Source: Nereocystis luetkeana (lineage: Eukaryota > Sar > Phaeophyceae > Laminariales > Laminariaceae). From it: 64,000 nt of DNA. The position numbers and the translations under genes are program-made. The DNA lies in assembly GCA_031213475.1 (NCBI GenBank), contig JARUPZ010000003.1, forward strand, positions 13,707,580 to 13,771,579, in the 5' to 3' direction. Under the pieces are notes generated by a model. That model was not told the origin of the DNA, ran no database searches, and was given only the letters and a program-made list of their open reading frames with translations. Shown here piece after piece: positions 1-12,500 of this stretch (within the stretch, counting starts at the first letter, position 1; the number at the start of each line of letters is the position of its first letter).

Positions 1-26
1 TACGTGTGCTCTATGTCAGATATCAC

Positions 27-126
27 CCGTCCCGACACGCTCTATGATATCGTCCAGCGCCTCGAGCCGCAACGCCCGTGTTCTTCTACTAATACGCGCT
101 TCCAACTCTTGACTTCGGCCACGGTC
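27..126 (-). CDS. Internal exon of an unidentified gene running off the left edge
   Basis: I do not recognise the product. Read on the minus strand, a pyrimidine-rich acceptor (CCACACAG) precedes an open exon of 100 nt that starts in phase 0 and ends in phase 1 at the donor ACGG|GTGATA. The 33 codons are charged and helical in character, with strings such as SQELEARISRR and LEALDDIIERVG, and prefer GC-ending codons, unlike the flanking DNA. The rest of the gene must lie left of the window for its 3' part and probably at 127-4893 for its 5' part, but I could not place another exon. Its orientation would make it divergent from the DDHD gene, as expected where neighbouring genes alternate strand. 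Confidence 0.45.
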
Positions 127-311
127 CTGTGTGGCCAGGAGGGGGGGGTGTTGCCTGGCTAATTTTATTCTGTGTCCGAGACGTCTGAATAAGGCGACCA
201 AACGCCATATATATATATCGATACTATGGAGGTGCAGCAGTAGTACCTCATCCCATCTATGTAGCTATACAGTAGGTACAGTAATACTGTGCGAGTACTT
301 ACGTACCTACC

Positions 312-421
312 GTGTGTGTTCTTCACATTAAACCGTTCTTTCTACCCGTCGACATCCAGCACAACCAGTGTCCGTGCCGATTCTCCAACCCTAGAAGAGA
401 TACAACTTCTGTGGTCACAAA
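312..421 (+). repeat. 110-bp dispersed repeat (family R3), copy 1
   Basis: Shares TTCACATTAAACCGTTCTTT, CATCCAGCACAACCAGTG and AGAAGAGATACAA with the copy at 791-906, and ends TTCTGTGGTC. The boundaries are abrupt. Confidence 0.8.
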
Positions 422-583
422 ACCGTCCGTTACCTTGGATACCAGACGACTCGCCTATTAATAGTAATCGCGCCTACGTACTGCTTGTATTCATAGTTGT
501 GTCAAGCCATTTCAGGTCCGTACTCACCTGATAAAATGATGAAAAACGTGCCTGATAACGGGACCACGACTCCTTTAACCCTT

Positions 584-733
584 ATAATACGGGGGGGCAT
601 AGCAAATAGGACCAAATATTGTTAGTACGGTGGACCATACCAGGTAGTTAATGGGACCAAATATTGTTAGTAAAAATGGTTAAATATAAAGTTTTTATGT
701 CCTACTCCGTATTAACTATCGTCCCCTGTAATA
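584..733. mobile_element. Rearranged copy of the 109-bp MITE
   Basis: Both ends resemble the TATTACGGGGG termini. The internal segment GGACCAAATATTGTTAGTA is present twice, separated by GGACCATACCAGGTAGTTAA, so one copy appears partly duplicated or nested in another. Confidence 0.6.
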
Positions 734-790
734 TTATTAGTAAAAATAGATAAATATACACCAGGTACCAGGTACCAGGTAGGTTTTTGT

Positions 791-906
791 GCCGTGTGTG
801 TGTGTGTTCTTCACATTAAACCGTTCTTTCTACCCGTCGACATCCAGCACAACCAGTGTCCGTGCCGATTCTTCAATCCTAGAAGAGATACAAGTTCTGT
901 GGTCGT
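791..906 (+). repeat. 110-bp dispersed repeat (family R3), copy 2
   Basis: About 95% identical to copy 1 by eye and in the same orientation, 380 bp downstream. The pair brackets the rearranged MITE at 584-733. Confidence 0.8.
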
Positions 907-943
907 AGGTCCTATTCACTATTATGGTACCCCGTAACAGTAC

Positions 944-1022
944 TTCCGTCCCGTTTTGGGGACAAACTACTCAGAATTTGACTGGTTTTGTCCCCGAAAC
1001 GAGACTGCAGTCCTACAAGGAT
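944..1022. repeat. Short palindromic repeat (family R6), copy 1
   Basis: Inverted ends CGTTTTGGGGACAAACTACT and TTGTCCCCGAAACG enclose a short core. Related copies lie at 7161-7242 and 47528-47627; a MITE-like element is possible. Confidence 0.55.
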
Positions 1023-3938
1023 ACCCACAGCGTGGGTGCGGCTGCAAAAGGGCGGGGAAATGATATGAGGCGGCGTTTGGTCGTGGAGGTGCGGCTGAGC
1101 ACGCGTTTCTTCGGGGGGAAGGCAGGATCACAGGCAGGGGTGAAGGGGGTGGGGGTGCGCGTGTGGGATTGATGCTCGCACTAGAAGTGGGGGCGGCTTG
1201 CAGTCGGGATCACGCTTTTGCTGTGAAATCCAAAGAATGTTCATGTATCTTAAATCCACAGCTAGCTGCTGTCCACAGGGCGTACTACACTACTTATTTA
1301 TACAGAAAGACTTCCCCGCTTGTACTGGTGCGCCAGGTACTTTGTATTGCCATGCGGCAATATACCCGGGAATACTGGAAAGCGGGGAAAGAGAGAGCGG
1401 TACGGTGGTCGTAGGCACACAGAACACTCGCTCTTCGCCAGATTCTGCGATACAGCGGCGCAACGTGCCGACCTCGCTGGCTGCGCTCGCTCGCGTTCGC
1501 TCAAGCGCCAACTTTCCGCCTACTGCTGTGTGACAGCTGCGAGCCGGACGGAGAAAATGGGTGGTGTATACAGCGAGTCTAACTTGGCTCTCCGCGATTG
1601 TCTGAGAGAGCAGCAGCGGCAGCAGCGGAGCACCAGGTGTTCATTTTTTATTTAGAACGATGAATTGCGCGGGACTGTCAGAATTTATGGGATTGTAGGT
1701 CTCTCGAACACTTGGACTGGAAACACAAGGTACTCAAAATTCCGACACCACGCAACGACAGCCTGTCCGTAGGAGTGCACCAATTTTCGGATAGCGGCGA
1801 CAACCCATACTCGAGCGCAAAGGCCCGTTGCTCTCACCGTTCTCGTCGTGGCAGGATTCTCCAGCTGTTGCTTCTCGTGGATCTCTGTTAGATGCTGGCA
1901 AGTATCAAGTACGATCAAGTATCTGGGGCATAAAAGGAGTTCAAAACACCTGGATAGCCCTATCGTAGCGGGATACTGTTTTTTGTCGTTCCTGGGGAAG
2001 CGCGACTTGAACCCAGTTGTGAGAGAACCGCCAGTGGGCCACGTGCATAGAGCGCGAGTCGCTTGCTAACCCAAAACTGACCGAAGCTCAGAATCGTGGG
2101 ATGGCGTGGAAGCAGGTCGAGTGGGTCGATCTAATAATCTAAACAAACAAGAGCAAACACGCCATGTACTGCTCTACGTATGATACGGAGAATTACACCG
2201 CACCGCCTTTGTCCTCATGCAACAGCAATAGTAGTCGGCATGGATCTGGGAGGAACAGCATGGAGAGTAGCCCACACTCTCGAGCAGGGCCACCGCCCCG
2301 AGAGTATCGGAAGACCTCCAGGGAAGAGAGACAGCGGGAGACGATTGGGGTGATGCGTGTACCTGGGAGGATTCTGGCCACTCTGCAGCGGAAGTTCTGG
2401 GATAGCAACCAGGCGAGGCTCCCAACCCACTCACCCCGAGATCATCAACAGACAGCTTGTAGAGCGGGGGGGGGGGGGGCGTACAGCGTGCCTGGGACTG
2501 GTACGAGTATTCCCTGCGAGCCCGGGCGCAGTCTGGATCGGGTAGCCAGGGCTGGTATGATGGCTAAGGTTCGAGTCGGACGGCGTGGGTAGTCTTGGCG
2601 GACCACACATACATGTACGACTCAGAGAGCAGTCGAGATCAAAACCGTTACGGATTGTAACGGGTACCTGGTATGGTGTGATCCGAATCTGTATTTCCGC
2701 TCAGGCATTTTTTTGCTGCAATCATTTTCTTGGACGTACTGCTTTCATTTACTACTATTAATAGTGTCGGACACTTTTTTTCAGTACAGCGAAGCGCAGT
2801 AGTAGTTGGTTCAGCTGTTGTTGGTGCAAAGCAGGACCTTGACCTTTATATGGTAAAAGGGTCGTGTTTTTCAGTTTTTTTCAGTATTTTCCCGAAATTT
2901 CGGTATTTTCCCGATTTTGTTTTCGGGAAAAGCCGAAAATTCCGACCCCGAAAAATGACGTCTTGAAGTTTGCAGTTTTTTTTCAGGAAATTTAGGTACA
3001 AGGCTGTAGCGGATCGGGCAGCCCCAATGCTCGAGCTGTGCCACCACTCGCGAGCGTATAAGACTGACAGGGGCCGTTCCTATTAATAAGGTCATTCGCT
3101 AGTCATGGCCGAACGCAGAAGGCGCAATAGCTTTCTGGGCTCTCGTGGCCGAGTTCACAAGGTGGCCGCACCGAGGTGGCCGACCGACTGAGCTCGGTGA
3201 GGGCAATAGCTGAGACTTTGTCCCGTTGGGCGTTGTTGCGTGGCGAGCTGGTAATGGATTTCACTCCCCAAGGAACCGACACCTGCGTACGAGTCAGGCC
3301 GATGACAGCAGTGGGTTCACCGCACGCATAGGTTTCCCGAGCGCAGCTAAGGACGGTTCTGTGCCGGGTGGACGATTCTTTCGCGAGCCAACTGAGGCAC
3401 TTACTCGATAAGATTCAACCCTCGCTGAACTTGGTGAAATGCCGAAATCTCAAGGAAAAACGAAATATAGTACGTGTCGTTAAGATCGACCCTAAGCTGC
3501 ATATGCTCATGTCACTTCATACGTGGGCTACAATAGAGCTGAGTTTAGTACGCCAATTTTTCCGCCGACTATGCCGCCGGTTTTGCAGTAGTTTTTTTTT
3601 AGCCTGTTTTTTTCTTGGTTAGGCCATGCCCTGGCGTCATATAGACGTACCTAAAAGGTGAAGTATGCTGCAACTCATGTTCCACTCCGAAAACGTTTAT
3701 TGCCACCTCACTAAAAACGAGGCTACGCTCCTTCTTTATCCTTGGCGCCAAGCAGGATTATGCTCATAAATTGCTCCGCTGAGACCAGAGCCCAGCGTGA
3801 TGTATCCGCCAGGCAGTGCACTGCACTATTCATACCACTCATCTGGCGTCTACCATCGTGACTGCTGCTGTTCTGTCGCCTGGTGTACGCAGTGCAGGTA
3901 GTGGTCTTCCTACAATAGCTATCCGAGCTCAATTGTAC

Positions 3939-4048
3939 TATTACCGGGGGGCCATAGTTAACAGGACCAAATATTGTTAGTAAAAATGGTTAAACATACA
4001 GGTTTTTATGCATACCATAGGTCCTGTTAACTATGGTCCCCCGTAATA
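3939..4048 (+). mobile_element. 109-bp palindromic MITE, copy 1
   Basis: Terminal inverted repeats of about 28 bp begin TATTACCGGGGGGCCATAG and end in the complement. The AT-rich core is AATATTGTTAGTAAAAATGG then GGTTTTTATG. TA at both borders suggests a TA target duplication, as for Tc1/mariner-type elements. No transposase is encoded. Confidence 0.85.
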
Positions 4049-4226
4049 CTATCTTATTATCTCTCCGTCTACTGTCTATTAACAGATAAAACCAACCGTG
4101 CGCCTCCGCTGCTTCATGGCTCACCACTAGGATTGCACTGCTGCTGCCGTATGCATGTTTCGAAACCGAGCCGAGAGGGCCGTTCCTGTTGTATTTCAGC
4201 AGTAACGATGCCGCCGTCATGTCACC

Positions 4227-4335
4227 TATTACGGGGGACCATAGTTAATAGGACCTATGGTATACATAAAAAACTATACATTTAACCATTTTTACTAACA
4301 ATATTTGGTCCTATTAACTATGATCCCCCGTAATA
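4227..4335 (-). mobile_element. 109-bp palindromic MITE, copy 2
   Basis: Same termini as copy 1, with the core in the opposite orientation. It lies 178 bp from copy 1, so the two form an inverted pair. Confidence 0.85.
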
Positions 4336-4893
4336 GTGAAGACGCCTGGGTTTCGCCAACGGTACAACGCAAGTTCGAAAACGCGCGCTCAATCATGGCC
4401 AGAGTTTTTTTTTTTTTTTTTTGTGGGTTTTGTTGTCTAGGTTTTTGGGAGGGTTTTTTTTTCCGCAGGGGGGGCACCGTACACCCCCAACCTTCTGGCT
4501 GGCGCACCAGGCAGCAAGCTTGCCAGACAGCCTCCACACAGCAACACACCTGTGCGCCTGTGCATCTGTGCACTGCTGTGTGCACGCACCCAGATCCTTC
4601 CCAAGACAAGAAAGCGTACCTGGTAGGCCATTCAAGAACTGTCCGCCCTTCCGACGGGGCAAACTACCGTGCTTGAAATTACCGTAGGGTACATTTGTCA
4701 GTGGTAGAAAGGTTCATAAGTAACCCTTCATTAACTACCCCCCCGTTCTTATGGAAAACAAAAAAAAAAACTGGAGTTGGACCTGTAGTGTGGAGAAAAA
4801 GTTAGCAGCACGTAGTAAATGGGTTCACACCCCGAACCCTCCCTCCGGTTTGTCGCACCCTATCCCGACGGTACCGCTTCCTGCCATTCGCAG

Positions 4894-7800
4894 GTCGTGT
4901 CGGATCACGCCGTCTTCGCGCGAGATTTCCTGGCGGGCGCTTACATGGCCAGCAAGGATAAGGCGGGGGAGGTGGCGGGAGCGACCGTTCACAAGAGCTT
5001 GCAGGTAGGCGGCGGGGCATCGCCAAAAAGGCGCGGCCGCGCGGGACCTCCGTCTCCCCTTCCGAGATGGAATGGACGAATGAGTGCAAGCCCGCGAGAC
5101 CTGCGCTTTCCCTCCCGACATTTGATTGGGCGATTGAAACGAAGCCTGTTTGATGCCTTGCTACGCGCTGCTGGTCGGCTGATTCTTGATTTCACGTGTT
5201 AGAAAGCGGTGGGCGCGTGTTGTGTCGGCTCCTTATTACCGTATTCGAATACCGCGACGGCGGTTTCAACGGTACTATTAATACCATGATTCATGAAACT
5301 CTAGGAGAATGTTCAGTTTGAAGCAAATATTATGCGATGGTTGAAAATACTATTTCACTTGGACGTCAAGGACAGCCGTCAAGCACAGCCGTCAAGGAGA
5401 ACTCACACTAAAACTAGTATTTTAAGGTTGAAAACACCTTGACGGGTAAAAAAACTAGACCGGTAACCGACATCGTAGCTTTTTTTCAGGGAGGGCGGTA
5501 GAGGTTGTCGTGGTGCAAGTGCGACATTCGCGGTGTACATACTGTCTCTATATAGAACGGGAACGTGCTTTTCAGGGCTTGGTAACGTTATGTGTGCGTC
5601 GCTTGCGTGCCTGTGGCGGCAACCGCACCGTGGTGTTATTGTGCAAAGACCAAAGAGGGCACAGGACGATATGCGTCAATATTTCGTGGGACAAACCCGA
5701 ACAACCGCATAGTGGGTCGTCCCTGTTTCCCCCTAATCGAAAGCCTCTTTGATAATACGCGCTGCACTTGTACAGTGTCTTCCCCCCCCACCCCCACCCC
5801 CCCGTCCTCTGACATCTTAGGCTCACTCTCTCATCACACACACGGCAATCTCGACTGTCCATCCCCCCCCAGGCGTACAAATTCGCACGCGATCAATCGA
5901 CCACCATGGAGCTGCCTGGCCCGCTCAAGCCCGTCAGAGACCACGTGCTCATCCCGTCCTTCAGGTATTTATGCGCAGCGAGGCGCTTTTTTTTAATCAG
6001 GCACAAGGAAAGGCGCGAGGAAGTTGCGTCGGGGGTGGGAGGTAGCGAACCTTTTAAGCGATGGGGACGCGGCTGTTCAGCCTGCCTTGTCGTGTGGAGC
6101 ACGGGGGGTGGGGAAGGGTGGTTGTGAGGAGGCGGTAAAGTCGTGCAGCACCAGTGCCTTGTATTGTGTAGACCCCCGATGCTCCAGGGTGCGGAGCGTA
6201 ACCCCCTTGAAAAGTGCACCCCCCATTCCGGAGGCACAAACTACTTGAAATTAGTGGGAAGGGGGTAGCCTTTTCACTGTTGAAAGGGTTAAATGGAGAT
6301 TGCGTGGGGTAAGACTGGCAGACAGTACCCCCTTTTCCGCTTCTCACATGACCGCCTCCTTCACCCCCTCGCCTCGGCCGCTCGTTTATTTTCCTTGCCA
6401 TGGACCTAACGTCACGGCCTCCCGCCGGCGCCGCCGCCGCCGCCGCCGCTGCCGCCGCGGTCGCTTCCGCCGCTGCTCCACCCGACAAACGAAAGGGGGG
6501 TGGAGCGATCGGTCGACTTCTTGCTCTCTCCTCGCCTCGGCCAGACGTACCAGCAGCTGAAGGAGAGCGGGGCAAACCTGCCGCTCGTCGGTAGGGCGGT
6601 GTTTTTGCCGTCGGTGGAGGCGGCGGAGGGGGTGACGCGGTTCGTGCTCGTCATCGTGCAAGCGCCCCTACCTTCCGCCGAGAGCGTGGCCAACGTAGCG
6701 GAGGTGTGAGCATGTACACCATACATAGCGCAGCGAGGATATACGCACGAAAAAAAGAGGACAACAAAAAAATAGCGACGCCACACTTACCACCCTCCGG
6801 TGTCCGGATTAAAAAACAAACCCAGTGAGCAAAACGCCTTCTATTTAATAGAAAAATCGTTTTTATTTTTATTTTTATTTTTTTTGTTTTGTTTTTTCGG
6901 TAGTATTGAAAAAAAACAGGGAGATGGCGTTTTCTGAACGAATTTAAAATATTTACAATCTTGATTTTTATTTCTAGCTTGGTTTCACTGTAGTATGGAT
7001 GTGTACCCCGAGCCCCAGGTGTCGAAAATAAGAGTTTGGGATCGGGGTACATATTTTTATTTCGGGTACCTTCGGCTGTAGACAATGATTGTTTTTTGTT
7101 TTTCTTGCTTGATCGAGGTTGTGGATGCCCTTTTTTATGCTCGTTTCGTGTTTCCCCCCGTTAACCCTTTTAGAACCGCAATCTCGAATTGGGCACAAAC
7201 CAGTCCAACTCTGAGAAATTTGTCCCCAAACCTGGACTGCAGCTTGCCCTGGAAGGCTGAACCCTTACTTCCGCCGCTTCAAAGATGGATCAACTCTAAC
7301 GCTTGGTGGTCTAGTTTGTCCCCAGGACGAGGGTGCTATCATTACCAGTATTCTAAAAGAGGCAACCTCTTATAAGGTGGCGGTGAAAGGCGTTTGTTTC
7401 CGGTCGGAGGGGGGAGGGGGGGGGGGGTTAAGTCGATCCCTTTCGCGCGGTACCAACCGCGGGGCGTAAGCGGGAAAGACGACGCGGCGGGCGAAGCTCC
7501 CGCCCAGGCTACTTACTTTCTGCCGGCGGGACACCGGGGAGTTCAACATTTTTGGGATGTGTGTAAACAGGCGCGTGCTCGCCCTATAGAGGCGTGGCAG
7601 CTTTTGAGTTTCTCGGGCTCCTCGGTTGGGAAACGACTTTTTTAGTAAAATGGCAGAACTGAGCCCGACATGTGCGTCTGCTGCTACTGTACGTCTCCCA
7701 GGTTTCCATGGACGTAGGAAAGCGCGGCCTGCGTGTCGCCTTTCGCGAGCTATACTTCTACATGGACCTCATCGACCAGCAGGTGACGCGCACCATGACG

Positions 7801-9546
7801 CGCGCTCAGTGGGGCATCCTCGGCTACGGGCCCTACGCCGATCTCCCCTTGGAGCGCCGAGAAGAAGTAGTCGACAGGTGACACGTGCTTGGGTGGCGCG
7901 GTCTGACCGAAACAGTCCTTACCGACCGGGCCCCCTTAACCCAACAGTACGGTTGGGATACGATTTCGTAGTGTTTTCACTATGTATTTTTCGTGATTTC
8001 CCTATTAATAGGATTTAGTACTTTCCCCATCGGGTTTTTTTACTTCTTTTTTTTTTCGCTTCTCCTGAAGCCAGTTTTTGGGTGACTTTCTAATGGCATA
8101 GAAAATTAGTCGCCTCCCTTGTAGGGCAAACACGCGAGGTGCAACCCCTACCCCTATATGGCGAGCACGCGACAGCTGGCGGAGCTGGCGGAGCGCGGCA
8201 GATGGGCGAGAAAGAGGAGCCAGCACCCGGTCGACCCCGCTCACGGTTTTCGTGTCTGCTGATCGGCTGATGGGAGAAATGGTTGACGTTGGGCATCAAC
8301 TTCTGCTGACAGAAGCGCACCGTTTTCACGGCGTACATTCTGTAGGTGGTGGCAGTGTTAGTGGGGTATGGAGGCATGCACGGGCAGGCATCCTGCATAC
8401 GGGCACTGCGTTCAGGTAGTGGTACAGTCCGGGGGGGCGATCGCCCAATCTCTTGCCTCCTGTTCGTATGGTGCGGTTGGATGTTTGTGCCCCCGCCTCC
8501 GTCCTGTCTGTCACCCCGAACGAAGTCTGCCCCAGCACGTCGTGGCCGATTCAGAACGGCGTCCCTGAGTTGGGGGGGGAGAAAAAAAGCGGACCCGAGA
8601 AGTCAATGTTGGTGCGTCGAGCTCGCGTCGATAGCTTGACTGGACGGATAGCAGTTTGTGTGCACGTGCGTGCGTGCGTGCGTGCGTGCGTACCTTTGGG
8701 ACACGTGGGCGCGCGCACGCTCACGGGATTGGGAGCTCAATGATCGGTGGTTAATAGTTGTGCCGTGGTTTGTATGTTTTAGCCAGCGGAAGGTACAGCC
8801 GAGAGAGAGAGAGAGATAGAGAGAGAGACAGAGACAGAGAGAGACAGAGAGTGGGACCGCCGACTCTTCTAGTTCGGCTGCTGCTCCGTCTCGTTTTTTT
8901 CGCTGCTCCGTTCGTCGGGGGAAAAAAAAGGGCTGTAGACCGATCGCCTTCTCCGGACCGATGGAACCAGTCTCATACCGTATGAATCGTTTCAATTGGT
9001 TTGGGGAGGGTTGGGGGGGGGGTTGGGCTGGCATAGTTTCCTTCGCCGCGAGCGTTAATGTGCAGGAGCAGGGGGGGGGACAATGATTTTCTTGGCCATA
9101 CTGACGGATATTTTTTTCCCGGGGTGATCCTTTCCTGCCTTGCAGTTTTCAAAGGTGAACCAGCACGTGGTATGCACAGATTAGTCGGGCCTGCTTTCGG
9201 AACGGACGGCCTTTCGCGGAACGTGCCCCAATCTGCACATCCCTCTTATCGTGGAACAACCTCCTCAGGATTTCATCCATAAAGTAGGCGTTCCTACAAA
9301 AGCGGGGTGCCCACGATTTCATCCATAGGCGATTGCCGTATGCTTTTGACCCCTCGACCCCCCCCCCCCCTGCGTCCGCCTCCCCCGCCCTATACCGACG
9401 CAGGGCGTGCGAAAATTATTTATCGCTGGAGAACCCCATCCGGCGTTACGAGTTTCTGGCCCACATCCGCTGGCACAACGCTGCCCTGCACGACGATCTG
9501 GTGCAGACGGGAACGCTGCGGGCCCGGGCCGACGCCATCCACGGTA
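4894..9546 (+). other. N-terminal exons of the DDHD gene, unidentified domain
   Basis: Five exons (4894-5004, 5873-5964, 6496-6703, 7702-7877, 9404-9543/9546) join in phase and encode about 240 residues that I cannot assign to a domain. Recognisable strings are AGAYMASKDKAGEVAGA, KPVRDHVLIPSF, LGQTYQQLKESGANLPLV, RELYFYMDLIDQQVTRT, WGILGYGPYADL and EFLAHIRWHNAALHDD. Codon choice is strongly GC-ending. The acceptor of the third exon (ACGAAAG|G) is weak, and the fifth exon has two donors three bases apart (GTAGTG and GTGAGT) in the same phase. Plant and animal DDHD proteins have no obvious counterpart, so this is either a lineage-specific extension or a separate gene whose end is missed. Continuous phase into exon 10714-10988 favours an extension. 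Confidence 0.6.
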
Positions 9547-12500
9547 GTGAGTACCCCTGTGAAAACAGCTCCCCCCGATTATTTGTTTTGCTCGCCGAGC
9601 GCACTGCACAGCTGCGGACGGATGGAAGGAGGGTGGGGGTGGGGGTGGGGGCGGGGTTGGGTCTGTTTTATCCCCGGATTAAGTCGCGTACAGCGCGCAC
9701 CTGGGGTAGTGTTGCTCCTACTGCCGGTGTGGAGAGACTCGTTGAATCCTTTTGAGGCCCTGCTCCAGGCGTCGGGGGGACGAAACACTTGGAGTTAGAG
9801 TAGAATGTAGGTACATGCGCACTGCAGAATTAAAAAGGTTAGGTGCCCCCTTGCTGTGGTGGGGTCAGATCGGAGTTAGTATTATACAAGAGGCACACAT
9901 GATGGACGGCACCACCATATAAGACAACAAGGTAGTACGTATCGCAGGTTCTTTCCCAGCATCGTATTATATATAGTCTACACGAATATTGATAGAACGT
10001 AAAGTGGTAGGAGTGGGCGGGCCCCTCCCCAGGCACGCGCAGTGCCACAGGGAAAAACACGCCTCTTGGCGTATACGTACGTATTGCGCCGCACCATTGC
10101 ACAAACACATGATACCGCTCTGGCCGTAAATATAATCCCCGTTTGGAGTTTGATATCATTTCAAAACGTATCTTGTATTCGCGTCATAGCAATCGGAACC
10201 CACGGCGGACTGAAAAATCTTGTTCTCGAAGTATCCCCGTATGTTTTTAGACCCCATGGTTGGTTTCGATTGCTGTGTTCCCCCGAAAAAAGCGCGGGTT
10301 GGAAATTGCCTCGTCGTTGGGTTGGTTCCACTTCCGCGCCCAACCGGTTGTCAATAGTGGATAGGACGGGGCTTGGAGTACGTGGAGTCCAGCGAAGTCC
10401 CCCCCCCACCCCCCGCTGTCCTGAGATGATGGACGATGGCCACAGAAGGCGAAGCATAAGAGGTTAACACACGTGAAGCAAAACGCTTTCGTGTAGTACC
10501 ATATAGAAAGAAAACGGAGTGATCGCCCGCATGTCGGAGGCGTGTTTATTAGGAGTAGGAACGGTTGCTCCGTCTCGAAAGGGATGCGTGGTCAATGGTT
10601 AACCGACTAAAGTAAGCAACAAATGGGTACTCCCCCCTTCCTCCCCCCCCCGCCCCCTCCACCTCGCCCTGCCTGGTCCCTTCCCGTCCCTCAAGCATGC
10701 GAACCTCTCGCAGCTTCTTCTGGAGGTTTCGGAGGGGACGGCGATTCGCCGCCCCCTCCCTCCTCTCCCGCGCCCTCCCCCTTCGCCGGCGACGCCTGGC
10801 TGGATTCGAACGCCGTGTGGCGAGCGGCGGGAGACTCACGCCGTTACTTGGAAGGCGTGGTCATCGAAGGCGTTGGTGAAGGCGCGGTTGGATGGTTCCG
10901 GAGATCGGGCGGAACCTGGGCCTTCGTCGGGGAGGGAGAGGGGGGGGGGGGGAATAGAGGACCATGGGCGGCGTTTACTGCCAGGGAGGTGAGGGTGAAA
11001 GGCGTGTCGGGAGGCGGTAGGGGAACAGGGACCGGGGATCGGGGAGCGGGGAGCGGGAGGCAGGGGGGGGGGGGGGGGGGAGGTTCGCTATATTTACACG
11101 GACTGGAGTTGTTTAGAGAGGCTCGAGCAGGCGCCCACTGGGGGTGCTAAGCATTGAATGTGTGAGCTCCCGAAATGGAAAGCAGACACCGGGTTAGACC
11201 ACTGCATAAGGGCAGACGAGGTCTGCAGCCGTTCCTTCGGACTAAGTAACAATCAATTTAGTCTCGAAGACAAAATGCAGACCGCTAGGAGGAAGACGAC
11301 GGCCCACACACTTCTAATCAAAGAAAAAGAGCATGCCACCGCGAGACTAGGAAAAAGACAACGAGCCCGCCCCAACCTTGTTTTATATATATAGACACCA
11401 CCGGCTCGTTTCCCACCCAATTGCAATTGGGCAGTGCCGGCGGCTGGAGAGAACGTTCCGCGCTGACGCGGCATCGTCTCCCGCGCAGCTTCAGCAGCAG
11501 CAGCAGCAGCAGCAGCAGGTCAAAGGGGACCGCTCTCCAGAAATCAGCCGAGGACAGCACACGCCGGCTTCAACATCTCCAAATCCATTGGGTTTAGACT
11601 CGACTAAGCCCCATGCGACTACCGACCACCGTATGGGGCCCTCGGAGTATGTGGGGCGCTGTAGCGGTGGGAGAGGGGAGGGAGAGCGAGAAGGAGGAGG
11701 AAAAGGAGGAAGAGAAGGAGGCGAAGGAGTAGCAGAAGGAGTAGGAGGAAGCGGAGAAGGAGGAGGGGCAGGAGGAGAAGGAATACGAGGGGGAGAAAGA
11801 GGAGGAAATGGAGGAGGAGGAGGAGGAGGAGGAGGCGATGGAGAGGGGCGGGGAATAGATCATAAACGAGGGGGTGCTTCGGTGGTGTACCAGCCGACAG
11901 GAGGGTTTCTGTTCGACGTTCACAGCTACGAGGTGCGTGTGTAAGTGTGCGGAGGTCAAGAGGTCGTTGTGTTGGCCCGGGTCGGCCACTGCCCGCCACA
12001 GCCCCTACGGAAGGTAGGGCCCGCCTGGCCGTTGCGTCCTGGTTGTTCGTTTGCGCTTACCCTTCCGTTGTGTGTGTTTGTTTGTTTGTTTGTTTGTTTG
12101 TTTGATGTTTATTATGATTATGATTTATGTGTGTTTGTTTGTCTATTTGTCTTCTGTTTGTGCTGGGGTTTCCTTCCTTTGCCTTATTTATGCGCTGGTG
12201 TATGATGTCGGTGGAGGGAGGGCACTTTCCGCAGAGACGACCGGTATTTTGTTTGGGCCTTCTTTCCCCCCCTTCAAGTGGTCTCCTCTTTTGGGCTGCC
12301 GATACCACTGTGGAACGAACCGTTTCCTTGCACCGTCTTGGCCGTCCCATGTCGTGATACTGCCGAAACAGGTTCAAGCGGATGACGTGCTCGTGGAACA
12401 AGGGAGGCACGCGGTCAGCATCGGGGAGATGCTCATGCGCCCAGTCTTCTGGGCGTTCTCTGGACAGGTTCGTCTGGTCGGAAAATGACGAAAGGAAAAA

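Larger units (their letters stand above)
127..4893. other. Stretch without a recognised gene
   Basis: Several short open frames occur here on both strands, but none combines splice sites, phase continuity and codon preference, so none is called. The stretch holds two copies of a 110-bp repeat (312-421 and 791-906), a short palindromic repeat (944-1022), a rearranged MITE (584-733) and two intact MITEs (3939-4048 and 4227-4335). The first exon and promoter of the plus-strand DDHD gene, and 5' exons of the minus-strand gene at the left edge, may lie here undetected. Confidence 0.4.

Noticed and set aside
10042..10467. Plus-strand RPHGWFRLLCSPEKSAGW as the WWE-like start of the DDHD gene
   Set aside because: The resemblance is superficial. 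It has no usable splice sites and breaks the phase chain between 9543/9546 and 10714.
12051..12205. Plus-strand frame reading CLFVCLFVCL
   Set aside because: It comes from a TTTG tetramer tract within the intron before exon 12372-12467 and would disturb phase.
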